Of a DNA stretch of 64,000 bases, positions 48,714 to 58,622 are shown piece by piece. Location: positions 1,364,001 to 1,428,000 of the forward strand of contig JAHREC010000049.1 in NCBI GenBank assembly GCA_020081605.1, read 5' to 3'. This stretch comes from Albifimbria verrucaria. Its lineage: Eukaryota > Ascomycota > Sordariomycetes > Hypocreales > Stachybotryaceae. A program made the position numbers and the translations under genes. Numbering within the stretch: position 1 is the first letter of the stretch; every line of letters begins with the position of its first letter. The notes under the pieces are model-generated. The model did not search any database, was not told the DNA's origin, and was given only the letters and a program-made list of their open reading frames with translations.

Positions 48714-51700
48714 ATGGAGACCAAGCAGCGCTCGTCCTTCGACGACTACAGCTCGGCGGCCTCCTCCGCCATTCGCCGCATGACGCACAGCTCGACCCAA
48801 CGCTTGAGCTTGAGAAGAGCAAGCAGTCCTTCTAGTACAGCGACAGCTCTCGCCATTCCGACGACCCTCGCCCCGCCGACGAATGAGATACCAGTGTCGT
48901 GCGTGTAAGTGCTCGAGGCCGACTCCGGCGTCTCTCACGAGGGCTGCAGCGTAGCTTACTTGGACGTCTTAGTACCTGAGAAACGGTCCACAATGAGTGC
49001 GGCCTGCACCGCTTCATCGTGTGGGCTGCCGTTAAACGCAACTCATGCCGCCGGATGACCCCGAAGAGAGGAGGGAGTGTCCTCTGCTTCGGTGCCGGAA
49101 GCGCTTCGCCAACCATGAACTCATGCTGCAGCACCTGTACACCTGCGATCAGCTCGCCGCCGGCGAATACTGGTGCTACGATTGCGAAAAGGTCGAGCGC
49201 TTCAGCGATGCCAAATGTCGGCAGTGCATCGGGCACCCGTCCAAGAGGAGGAAGATCATGTCCATGGCCAGAAACTTCTTCAGTTCCTCGGCCACAAATC
49301 TAGGGGCAGTCATGTGGTCGACTTGGACCTCGACATGGATGAGGCACCGCCTAGTTACAGTTCGATCCTCGAGCCCTCGGAGCCAGAACTATCCTCGAAC
49401 GAGATCCACGAAATGTCCAGCGAAGTCACCCCTCCGCCTCCTCAGCCCACCGAGACGGCCTCCCCAGAGGAGACCCCGCGCCACAGCCAGAGCCCGAACC
49501 TGTCATTGAACCCGTGACATCTCTCACTCCTCAAATAGCCATGCCCGACCCTATTTCTCCAGTTGAGCTCGATTCCGTTAACATTGAGGATGTCCTGATC
49601 AACTGGGACCCTCTTCCGACCCCACCCCGGTCGTTGTTTCGGGAGCCACACCTCAGCAGGAGCGTACGAGAACCCCTGATAAGCCGGTGCTGCAGCTTCA
49701 CACACACGGCCTTGGACAATACCGAGTCAAGAGAAACCGAAGCAAGACGACCCGGACCAAGACACTCGGGCCAAGCTCTTCTGTTCGATCGACATGCAGC
49801 ACGACAAGCAACTACAGTACCATGAGCACGGCGAGTTATGATGTGACCCCATTGTCGGCTTGGTCAGGCACATGGGCTCGGGCCCTGGATTCGACTCGAC
49901 ACTTACGTCTCCCGACGACGAGGTAATTATGGACGACCTTGTACCCTCAGAAACCCTTGCGGGTATCAACAAGCTTGATTCGATTAAAGAGAAGGATTTG
50001 CACTCCGACGATTTCGACCACTTGCTCCCCGAGCTGCCAGCGGACTTGCCGATGCTAAGCCCTTTCCAAGCAAGCAGTCTCTTGCTTGGGTCTCTAGATA
50101 CCGATCCATCTGTCTTTTCGTTTGACGCCGCTGTCCCTACGGAACTGTCCATAGAGACCAACCTCGCGATTACTGAACCCTCTGACATGTCGTTGAATCT
50201 GACCGAACTGCTTGCCCAGCCCACCTGGAATCACTACGTCAGCGCACACTCCCTGGTGGAATCCGCACGAGACACTCTTCACATGCATCTTGCCGAATCT
50301 ATGACCAAGCTGAAGCACCTCGCCAATAGCCGCTTAGCCGATGAGTTCCGACAAATGTCTCCAGACGCGGTCGCCTTGGTTGGCTTGAAGACTATGACCG
50401 CCAGACTAGAGGGCAACATGGTCACTTCCTCGGTCGAGATCTTCTGTTTCATTCATCTAGTCTACTCGCTTTCGGTTGTTATCCACGAACAGGACGCTCC
50501 AAGTCGCTGGAAGGAGTTCTTCCTACAAGCGATGTCATACAGTGCTTGGGTGCCTCAGCATGATATGCCAGATTACTTCCACCTCGTCCAATGCCTTTGG
50601 AGGCCTCATGGTGTCGACAATAACGAGGTCAACATGTATATGCAGACCTTTGCGTCTGGAGGATCTCAGATGGGAGACATGTCTGAAAAGGTCAAAGGCA
50701 AACAACCACAAGGGAACTCGCCGACAGGTTTGGACGCTTTCGTGACTGTTAGTCAGAATTACTTGGATGGTATGTACAGTTATCGTGTCGAGGCAGACTA
50801 CAGGTCTAACATTTCTACAGAACTCGAATACGCAGCACTGCAGGAGGTGAGCCGTCCGGAAATACAGGCCTCAGATCTATCCGTCCAGCACATGAAGGAT
50901 ACCAATCATCAAACAACACCCAACTCCCCGCTGGCCGTTGCCATCACGTTTATGCTCAGGGTTCTAGCTCAACAGTATTCTGGTGCACCTGGTTATGTGG
51001 CCGCCGTCAAGGAACTGCTGACTCGTGTGGAGTCGAGCTGCATCACGCTTCGTCGACTAGAACTGGAATTGATGCATGCCGGGAGGGTAAGCAAACTGTT
51101 GGATCTCACAGAAGAATTCAGGCGCTTACTTGTTGATTCTAGACATTCTTGTCCCCAGACATCTTCTTCGGACATTACATCACGACAGTGCGGACACAGG
51201 TTGACTCGCTACATGCACAGACGATCACGCAGTTCACTCCTCGGCTTAGTTACTACCAGCAGGGAATCAGGTTGATGGAAGGCCTCATACAAGGGCCACT
51301 TTTACCACCGACTATGTGGGAGAACCTGGCGGCCCCTGCCGATCCTTCGTACGACTCCTTGGATCAGTTTTTCGGCTCGATAACACCTGGTACAGACGGC
51401 AACCTTGGACTTATACCAGCTACAAGCGCGGGTCACCATCCCATGGGGATTGCACCCGTTGCAATTGGGGATATACCGATGGACGCCTCGACATTAAGCT
51501 CAACGCAGTATTTGTTCAACCCTGACGGTAGCTCGTCAGCCGGAGGCCCATCTGGCGCAGCGACATCTCCACCATCCCCGGCGCCGGGATCGTCGCCCGC
51601 CAAGCTAGTCGAAGCGGACAGCTGTTGCGAGATCTGTGGGTACAGGCCGAAAGGTGACCCACGGTGGTTCCCGGGAAGCATGGCCAAGCATAAGAAGCTA

Positions 51701-51872
51701 CAGCATGCGACCAGCCCACCCAAGATTTACCGTTGCCCGTTCCCCGGATGCACGAGTCAATACAAGAACCGGCCGGACAACCTGCGGCAGCACCAAATAG
51801 ACAAGGAGCCACTTCGTGGAGGGACAGGACGAGGCTGGTCGACGACAAGGCAAGCGGAAGCGGGTGAAATGA
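48714..51872 (+). CDS. C2H2 zinc-finger domain protein (N-terminal model uncertain)
   Basis: A large fungal C2H2 protein. The N-terminal part (from METKQRSSFDDYSSAASSAI at 48714) cannot be resolved; an intron from about 48905 to about 48975 and one or more frame breaks precede the clear segment NECGLHRFIVWAAVKRNS. Then come CPLLRCRKRFANHELMLQHL and YWCYDCEKVERFSDAKCRQC. A Ser/Pro-rich middle leads to a long conserved helical region from about 49860. Introns are 50770-50820 and 51087-51142. The C-terminus has two fingers, CEICGYRPKGDPRWFPGSMA with KHKKLQH and CPFPGCTSQYKNRPDNLRQH, followed by a basic tail. Frame breaks: about 49040-49044, 49284-49287, 49474-49477, 49619-49630, 49847-49850 and a net extra base near 51809. 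With the last corrected the stop is TGA at 51870. DNA binding is likely; no target is known. Confidence 0.72.
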
Positions 51873-53117
51873 TTGAAGAGTCATGGACAGGGGCGTGGTG
51901 TGTTACATGGGGGTGGAGGAGAAGAAGAAGAAGAAGAAGAAGAAAAATTGGCGTGTTGTTTGATTAACGATTGGGGCTGTGTACATGGAAGACGATGAGT
52001 TTTTCTGGCTACAATTTTCGATGGATGAGAGGTGTACGCATTTGATCCCAAGAATGCGTATGGCAACCGGTTATGATACCTTGGGAGACACGGAATTAGG
52101 AGGGCACGGATAGAGCAGGGCAGGGGGTTAGTGCATGGACGGGAGCGAGCACAGGCAACAAAGCGAGCCATTGTGTCGGGGCATCGACGGTCAATGCTTG
52201 CTGCAAAGAAGCATAGGTCCAGCAAGTTGGTGGTGGTTAAGCATACTCAAGAGGACAGACAAGGCCTACTGTAATAATGTAATTTACTCGAGCGTTTATC
52301 TTCGCAGTGGCTTAGTAGGACTTTGCAGGGTGAATGATTGGCACACCGTGGTCTCTATCCATGCACACAGGCCACGGTGACGGATCTGGGTCGCTGAGGC
52401 AGTGCGTGCGCCGGAGGGTGGCACCGCATATGATTGTTGGTGGTGCCTTGTCGTTGCGTTGAGCAAACAAGGTCGGCGTTTTCCGAGTGTGCATTGCCCA
52501 ATCCCTGCGCGGGCACGTTGCAGTGACGGTATCGCTTTTGCTTGTGAGGAGGGAGGAGCGTGTGATGTGACGCGAACCACTTGCTGGGGTTGCTGGTTGG
52601 TATCGGTGTGTCCCCGTATTCTGAAGTTTCGATGATACTCTATGTCTGTGCAAGGGTGTGGTTTAAGTCGATGCAATTGGCCGTTAGGATAACAACAGGA
52701 AACCGTTGGCGAAACCGTTGGCATGTGACCATGGTCAAAAGGCCATAGACAGCAAACTAACAATCCACCTAAAACATCGTCGTCTCGTTAAAGAAAAGTC
52801 CGAGCACGATACCAACAGAGTTCCACAGAATAGTAGCGGTTGATGGACGCCCCCAGATGATTGATATAGAGGTGCAGGGTAGGTGGAGACGGGATGTTTT
52901 GGACTGGCTCCATTCCAATGCAACAACCTTGACGAAACAGGTTCTTCCTACGAGTACTCCACTCCGTACCGTACGGTCGTGCTCCTAATGACACTGTACG
53001 GGATGGCACATGGCTTGCAGGTACTGTACCTGTACTTTTAACAGTGGGACGCGTCACGTGGAAGGATGGATGGAATGCTGATGGAAGATAAGCGGGAATA
53101 TTCCATGGCGCGAGGAA

Positions 53118-53168
53118 ACGAGAGAAAGAGAGAGAGGGAGAGAGGGAGAGAGGCAGAGAGGGAGAGGT
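53118..53168. repeat. Purine-rich GAGA tract
   Basis: Alternating GAGA, GGGAGA and AGAGAGG units for about 50 bases in intergenic DNA. Confidence 0.8.
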
Positions 53169-53883
53169 GTGTAAGGCTGATGAGTTTTCTTCCCCTCCTT
53201 CTCTTCTCTTCCCTGCTTTGCCATCCCGTAATCAGCTTACGGGATATGGGGGTCGGATATGGGGGTTGTATTGTTTTGTCTGCATCAAGGCATGCATGGT
53301 ACTGTGCCGTAAGGGCACGCTTGTACCGTAGCAGGCATGTATATGAGAACTGAGCTGAAGCAAACACGCAGAGCAAAAGCAAAGAGCAAAAGCAACGATG
53401 ATCGGAGTTACGGATGGGTGGGTACCGTTACCGCACCTGCGCAGCACAGTACCCTGTACGGTGTGTGTGGCATGGCGCGTTCTTGTTGTTGTTTCTTCTT
53501 CGCGCCCCCTCCCACCCCTTTTCATCGACCTTTTTTTTTCTGGGGCCTTTTCTTTTTCCTGGCTAGGGCCCCTTGTTAGTCGGGGCAGATGCCGGCAGAA
53601 GCGGGCTAAGGAAAGGCCAGGAGAGCTGAGCAGCGGAATTCAAACGTGGGCGGGCAGAGAAGGGCGTTTTTAGCTGTTCCTGTCCTCCACTTTCCCTCAG
53701 CCCAGGCCGCGCATCCTCCCCAGTCTGGTCTTTTCCTGCCCTTCTGCTTGAGCGTACTCCCTAACAGGCGGTGGTGTGTTGGCTGTAGTGTCCGTTATAG
53801 TGCAGTACCGGAGCCTACGCACGCGCTGTCTGTCTCTTTTGCACAGCCCAGCCCATTCCGTTCCCTCTCTTTGCCTGGCCTGG

Positions 53884-53912
53884 CCTTACCTTACCTTACC
53901 TTGCCTTACCTT
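53884..53912. repeat. (TTACC)n/(TTGCC)n tract
   Basis: Five to six pentamer units TTACC or TTGCC in the CT-rich region upstream of the FAR1-like gene. Same type as the tract at 13513-13580. Confidence 0.75.
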
Positions 53913-54867
53913 GTCCGTCCACCCATCCATCCATCCCCTCCCTCTCTCATTCTTCCTCATCCACACCCCTTCTGAAAAAGCTAACCTTCTTGTCCTCCTC
54001 TCCTCTCTGCTGCACCACGGCACTGCACTGCACTGCACTGCTCGAAAGAGGCACCCCTTCCACGCACCTCCCCGTCTTTGCTGGGGACGTGGACATCGCC
54101 TCCAGGGCTCTTTTCCTTCCACCTACACCTACACCTACCCGCCTTGCCCTGGGCCATCGCGACTCGGCAGTGGCTTTGCGACTGTACCAGGCCCTCGCAA
54201 AGAGACAGACGTCGACCGTGTCTGCTTCCGCCTCTGCTTTCCGCGGCTTACCTTACCTCACGCTGCCTCAGGTACCCGACGTGCTAAGGGTACATTATAT
54301 TAGCTAAGGCGTTCGGGCACAGTGCACTGCCAACAGCTGGCACGTGCCACCGCTCTGGTCAGAGCGAGTTTTTCGCTTTCTTCTCTCTTTCATCCCTCAG
54401 CTTGAGAGTCCCCATTTTGCTACTTACCTCGCTCCCCCTCCCTCTCTTTGGCCTGAGGTGGTGCCTTGCCTGCCTTTTCTGCCCACGCCTCCTCCCCTAC
54501 CATACCTGACCTTACACTTCCCACCTCCCACCTTTTCCTTTCTCCTCCCACTTCTTCCTTGACCTCCACACCTCATTATTCACACCCCCAATCCTAAAAA
54601 TCCCCGGGGTCCCAGGGCTTCTGCTTCTGCTTGTCTTTTTGACCTCGAAGACGCCAGGAGTGGGCGTGGAGTCGATATAGCAAGTTGACGGGTTTTTAAT
54701 TTTTTCCCTCCCACCTTCACTTTGCCCACCCCGAGCCTGCTTGGTCCAACGCTTGTGTATCTTTTTCGCGCGCTTCACTCCACCCCTGCCGCACCGCACC
54801 CGACGACGACCTTCTCGTCCTGCGTCTTGTGCCGCGTCGTGTCGTGTTGTCGTCGTCGCCCGACATC

Positions 54868-55635
54868 ATGTCGACTCTGGGGTCGTCCGGTTCAAATGCC
54901 CACCCGGGCCTGACCTTCTCCCAGCAGGCCGGCCTCAGGCGAAGTGCCGGCTTCCCTCCGCCTCACGCGAACCAGCCCAACAAGCAGTCACCCGCTCCTC
55001 ATAACGCGTCGCCATACCAGACTCAAGCCTACACGCCTCAGCAGCCTCCTCAAGGCGCATACCCGCAGCATCTCTTCACCACTTCGGCGCCCCTCAACGG
55101 AGGTCTTCCCAATGGCTCCTCCAGAACGCCTACTCACGTCCCCAACGCCCTCAATGTCCCGCGACAGCGTACCGCGCCTCCGAGGCAGCAGATGCAGCCT
55201 CAACCGAATCCGCCGTCCATGCTTTTCCCCGGTGCCATGAACCAGCCGGTCTCTCACGAGTCCATCATCTCGCATAACCAACATCAACATCACCCCGGCC
55301 ATCCATCCCACCACCAGAGCCACCCTTCGCACCCGTCTCAGCACCACCAAGGGCACCAACCGCATCAGAGTCACGCACAGGCACACCCTGCCCACGCATC
55401 TCATCAGGCTCACCAAGCTCACCCGAGTCACCCAGCGCATCAAGCGCACGCGTCTCATCAGGCACAGCAAGGTCACCAAGGCCATCCTGCCCACCCATCG
55501 CATCAGCAACATCCCCAGCAGCCTCCTCAGCACCAGCAGCCTCAAGTTACGCCCCAACAGCAGCAACAACAGCAGCAGCAACAGCAGCAGCAACAACAAC
55601 AGCAACAGCAGCAGCAGCAGCAACAACAGCAGCAG

Positions 55636-55667
<32 letters not shown>

Positions 55668-56836
55668 ACAGCAACAGCAGCCGCAGCCGCAGCAACTATC
55701 CCAACCCCAATCCCAACCCCTCAACAACCACAGCTCGCGCAGGTACCTCAGGTCCAGCATGTCCAACAGGTACCCCAGGTTCAGTCCGTGCAACAATCTG
55801 CACAGCAGCAGCAGGTGAATGAACCGATCTCCCAACGACAAGAACAACATGGGGAGATGACATGGATATGGAAGGTCATGGCGATGGGGACGATGACTCT
55901 AGTGCCCTCGAGCCCAAGATGAATGACCCTTCCTATGTTCCCACGCAGCCTATGGGCGAGATGATGTCCCCCTCCCGAGGGCGGAAGTTATCCGACTTTG
56001 GAGGCTGTTCAGAAAGCTGTCCTCCGCTACTGTACCTCCGTCGGTTACGCTATTGTCATTGGCCGATCTAAGAAGACTGTCCCCGGATTAAAGAAGGTTC
56101 TTTTCGTTTGCGACAGGGCTGGAAAACCACCCAGTCGTGTCAGCCCTGAATTCCGCAAGCGCAAGACTTCATCTCGCAAGTGTGACTGCCCTTTGGCTTT
56201 TTCGCCATTGAGCAGAGGACCCAGTGGACCATCCGATATAGACCGGATCCTGTCCACCTTCAGCACAATCACGGCCCTAGTGAGAGCCCATCTCACCACC
56301 CGGCGGCGAGAAAGCTTGATAGCAAAATGGTGGCTGCAGTGAAGCAGCTGAAGGAAAATGGTACGTAGCCCCGTCGTCACGCTGGCCCGAGTTAACTTCT
56401 CATACTAACATAGGCGATGCAGGCGCTGGTGTCTCTGAGACCCTCCAGATACTCCAGACCGAGAACCCTGACTGTCATCTACTTCCACGCGATATATACA
56501 ACGCTCGAGCCGCTATCAATCGAAATCCACAAAGGTTGCTACTGGTCTCGCGGAGAACAGGCCTGCGATATATACCAAGCCACTGCAGTCGCCAGAAGAC
56601 CGCATCCGCGCTGACCTACGTCGCGAGCTGGCCAAGGCTCGTGAGGACCTCAAGAAGATTGAAGACGAGAAACAAAAGAGATCGACGCTCTGAAGGCTAA
56701 ATTAGAAGAGAAGGAGGAGATGATTAAGAAGTTTGAAATGTTCATCGACATCTGCAACGGCCGAGTCATGATGCAGCGAGCAGCCTTAGGTGGAGGTGAA
56801 GGTGGCTCGGCGGCTGGCAGTAATCCGGCGGTCTAA
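54868..56836 (+). CDS. Poly-Gln FAR1/WRKY-GCM1-fold DNA-binding protein
   Basis: Exons 54868..56360 and 56423..56836. The start is MSTLGSSGSNAHPGLTFSQQ. The N-terminal half is disordered: His/Gln/Pro-rich HPSH and HQAH repeats (55255-55520), then a run of about 42 Gln (55555-55680). The DNA-binding domain (about 55985-56290) begins TLEAVQKAVLRYCTSVGYAI and has the zinc ligand pattern VCDRAG, KCDCPF and HLQHNHGP, as in FAR1-type WRKY-GCM1 folds. The C-terminus has RDIYNARAAINRNPQ and a coiled coil (REDLKKIEDEKQ, EKEEMIKKFEMFIDICNGRV). Fold and Gln-rich context resemble yeast Rbf1-like regulators or a domesticated MULE-type domain; no transposase catalytic part is present. Frame breaks: 55715-55727, 55850-55853, 55968-55972 (two bases), 56189-56194, 56531-56535 and 56674-56677. 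Adding seven bases gives 1914 nt, 637 residues. Confidence 0.85.
55555..55680. repeat. CAG/CAA repeat encoding about 42 Gln
   Basis: An interrupted CAG/CAA array in frame within the FAR1-like gene. CAA interruptions are frequent, so it is not a pure microsatellite. Confidence 0.95.
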
Positions 56837-57817
56837 TCTCCGCCCGGCGCATTGGTCATGTTATGCATCAAATACAATTGTATCGTATCAGGGCGACCTG
56901 ATGCGACACGGGATTCTCAGGGGCGCTATACTCATGGAAAGGACGTTATTATATACATGTACGCAGTACCATTTATGAAGTTGGTGGTGGATGACTGGAA
57001 CGGTGGGAGGAAAAGGTTTGCTTCGCTTGGGACGGGTCTCAGGCACAGCTTGGTTTGATATGCTGTCTCTTGGGATGTGGGTTTGCTGTGCGTTTTCGAA
57101 CCAGTACTGTTGATATTGTCAAAGGCTAGGGATAAGGAAAGGGTTTCCATGACAGGACGGACATCTTGGACTAGGAACAATGGCGATTGTACATACATAC
57201 AGTATCTCAAATGTGTTTCCGACGTGCTTGAGTCCGTGAGTTGCTTTTGGTGCATGGTTTGTTTATCTGGTTCGAAATTTGGCAGATGCATGAGAGGAGG
57301 TGATGTAAGCATTGTGAATGAGGAAAGGGTTATCATAGACGGTTTCTCGGGTATGCTTGGGAGGAAGATTGTGATATGTGCAAGAATTAGAACGAGGCTC
57401 GTATTACTATAACGCGTTGTATGGAGAGTTGATTGTGACGTACCTTGAATCTCTTTCATGCGGTTGGCTCAATAGCAGGCAGAGACAGGATGTACCAAAA
57501 TGGAAATGAATTGAGCTTGGGTGTGGATGTATGTAATGTAGTCAAGTAGTGTAGGTAAGCAAAAGGCAAGGCAGCTAATGGGCGGGTACTGTACTTTGCC
57601 AAGCTTGGGTTGCATGCGATTATGACTACTCAATCATTATGATTTACTTTTTTTTTTCTTTCTATTTTTAAAATATTATTTTACGAGAATATTTGAACTA
57701 TCAAAACGTATTTTATCGTATTCAGCGTATCTGAAGCCCTTACCATACGTAACCTACCTACCTCTACACATAGTACCTTCGGCAGTATAATTGCAAGATG
57801 CTGTTGCTGGCTTGCTT

Positions 57818-57897
57818 GCTCGCTGGCTTGGCAAGGTACGTGCCTGGAGGAGGGTACGGCTAGCGTAAAGCATGTACCTTGCAAGCAGCCAGCGAGC
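57818..57897. repeat. Imperfect inverted repeat with 34-bp loop
   Basis: The left arm 57818-57839 (GCTCGCTGGCTTGGCAAGGT plus AC) pairs with the right arm 57874-57897 (GTACCTTGCAAGCAGCCAGC plus GAGC) with one small bulge. GGAGGAGGG also occurs directly after each arm. It is intergenic, about 0.75 kb upstream of the dynein start. Confidence 0.7.
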
Positions 57898-58237
57898 GCT
57901 TGGAGGAGGGAGGGATACTACCCAGTCGGTAGGCATGATAAGTACATACCTAGGTACTAAGGTAGTGCTGTTGATGGAGGGGTTCCTGCTTTGGATGTGC
58001 GTGGCACGGAGTGGGGATAGAAAGAGGACTCGTTGCAGCCACTCTAACTGCTTTGAGTGGTTCACGCCTCCTGACACAAGCTTGTCGCGACAAGGGGTCC
58101 TCCAGACCGCGTGCGTACCTACCGATTTGCTGGACCAGTCAAGGCTTGGGAGCAGATTTGGGTGCATTTCCTCAGCGATCCAGAAGAAAAAGTCAACAGA
58201 AGGCAATCTCCTGTACATACAACCTACATGCCGGCAC

Positions 58238-58276
58238 ACCACCACCACCACCACCACCACCACCAACACCACCACT
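58238..58276. repeat. (CAC)n triplet repeat
   Basis: About eleven CAC/AAC triplets in the upstream region of the dynein gene; the opposite frame gives a Val run. Confidence 0.9.
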
Positions 58277-58622
58277 TCTAATCACGTACATACTCTCCGT
58301 TTGTTTGCAGCAGTCCGTGCAACCAAGAACCACAACGACGACCACCGTCGACCCGAAAGTGGATAGGAGTGCCCGACGACAAGCAAGCTCCTTCGTCTCG
58401 TTTATCGACCTCCTCGCTCTCGCTCCCTATCGTATATCTTTCGATCCCCGGAGCTGGTCTTGAGTCTGGATTCTGGGTTCTGTTTACTGTACAGCATCCT
58501 CAGAGCCTTGTCAAGCTTGTCACCGATCTGGTCCTTCTAGTTTGCGCCCAAGGAACCGAATCCTGGAGATGAACGGGTTGCGCTGAAGATAGTCCTTCTT
58601 TCCCTTCCTCCTTCTTCTCAAC

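Larger units (their letters stand above)
51873..54867. other. 3-kb intergenic region upstream of the FAR1-like gene
   Basis: No supportable gene. It contains an AGA-triplet run just after the zinc-finger gene (51918-51944), GTAC-rich palindromic sequence around 52965-53040 and 53400-53465, a purine tract at 53120-53170, and long CT-rich tracts from 53490 to 54850 that look like an extended promoter and 5' leader. ORFs in the CT-rich part are Leu/Pro/Ser-only and not genes. Confidence 0.45.
56837..58622. other. Intergenic, 3' flank of FAR1-like gene and promoter of dynein gene
   Basis: About 1.8 kb. It includes an AT-rich patch (57645-57720), an imperfect inverted repeat (57818-57897) and a CAC triplet tract (58238-58275). 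The minus ORF at 56932-57459 and the plus ORF at 57077-57412 have no domain. The last about 300 bp are CT-rich and probably the dynein 5' UTR. Confidence 0.5.

Noticed and set aside
51870..51967. Arg-rich C-terminal extension of the zinc-finger ORF
   Set aside because: It comes from an AGA run read in the wrong frame after the break near 51809. The corrected frame stops at 51872.
55542..55850. Minus-strand ORF rich in Cys runs opposite the poly-Gln array
   Set aside because: It is the antisense of the CAG/CAA repeat. The plus strand encodes the FAR1-like protein with a start, a domain and an intron.
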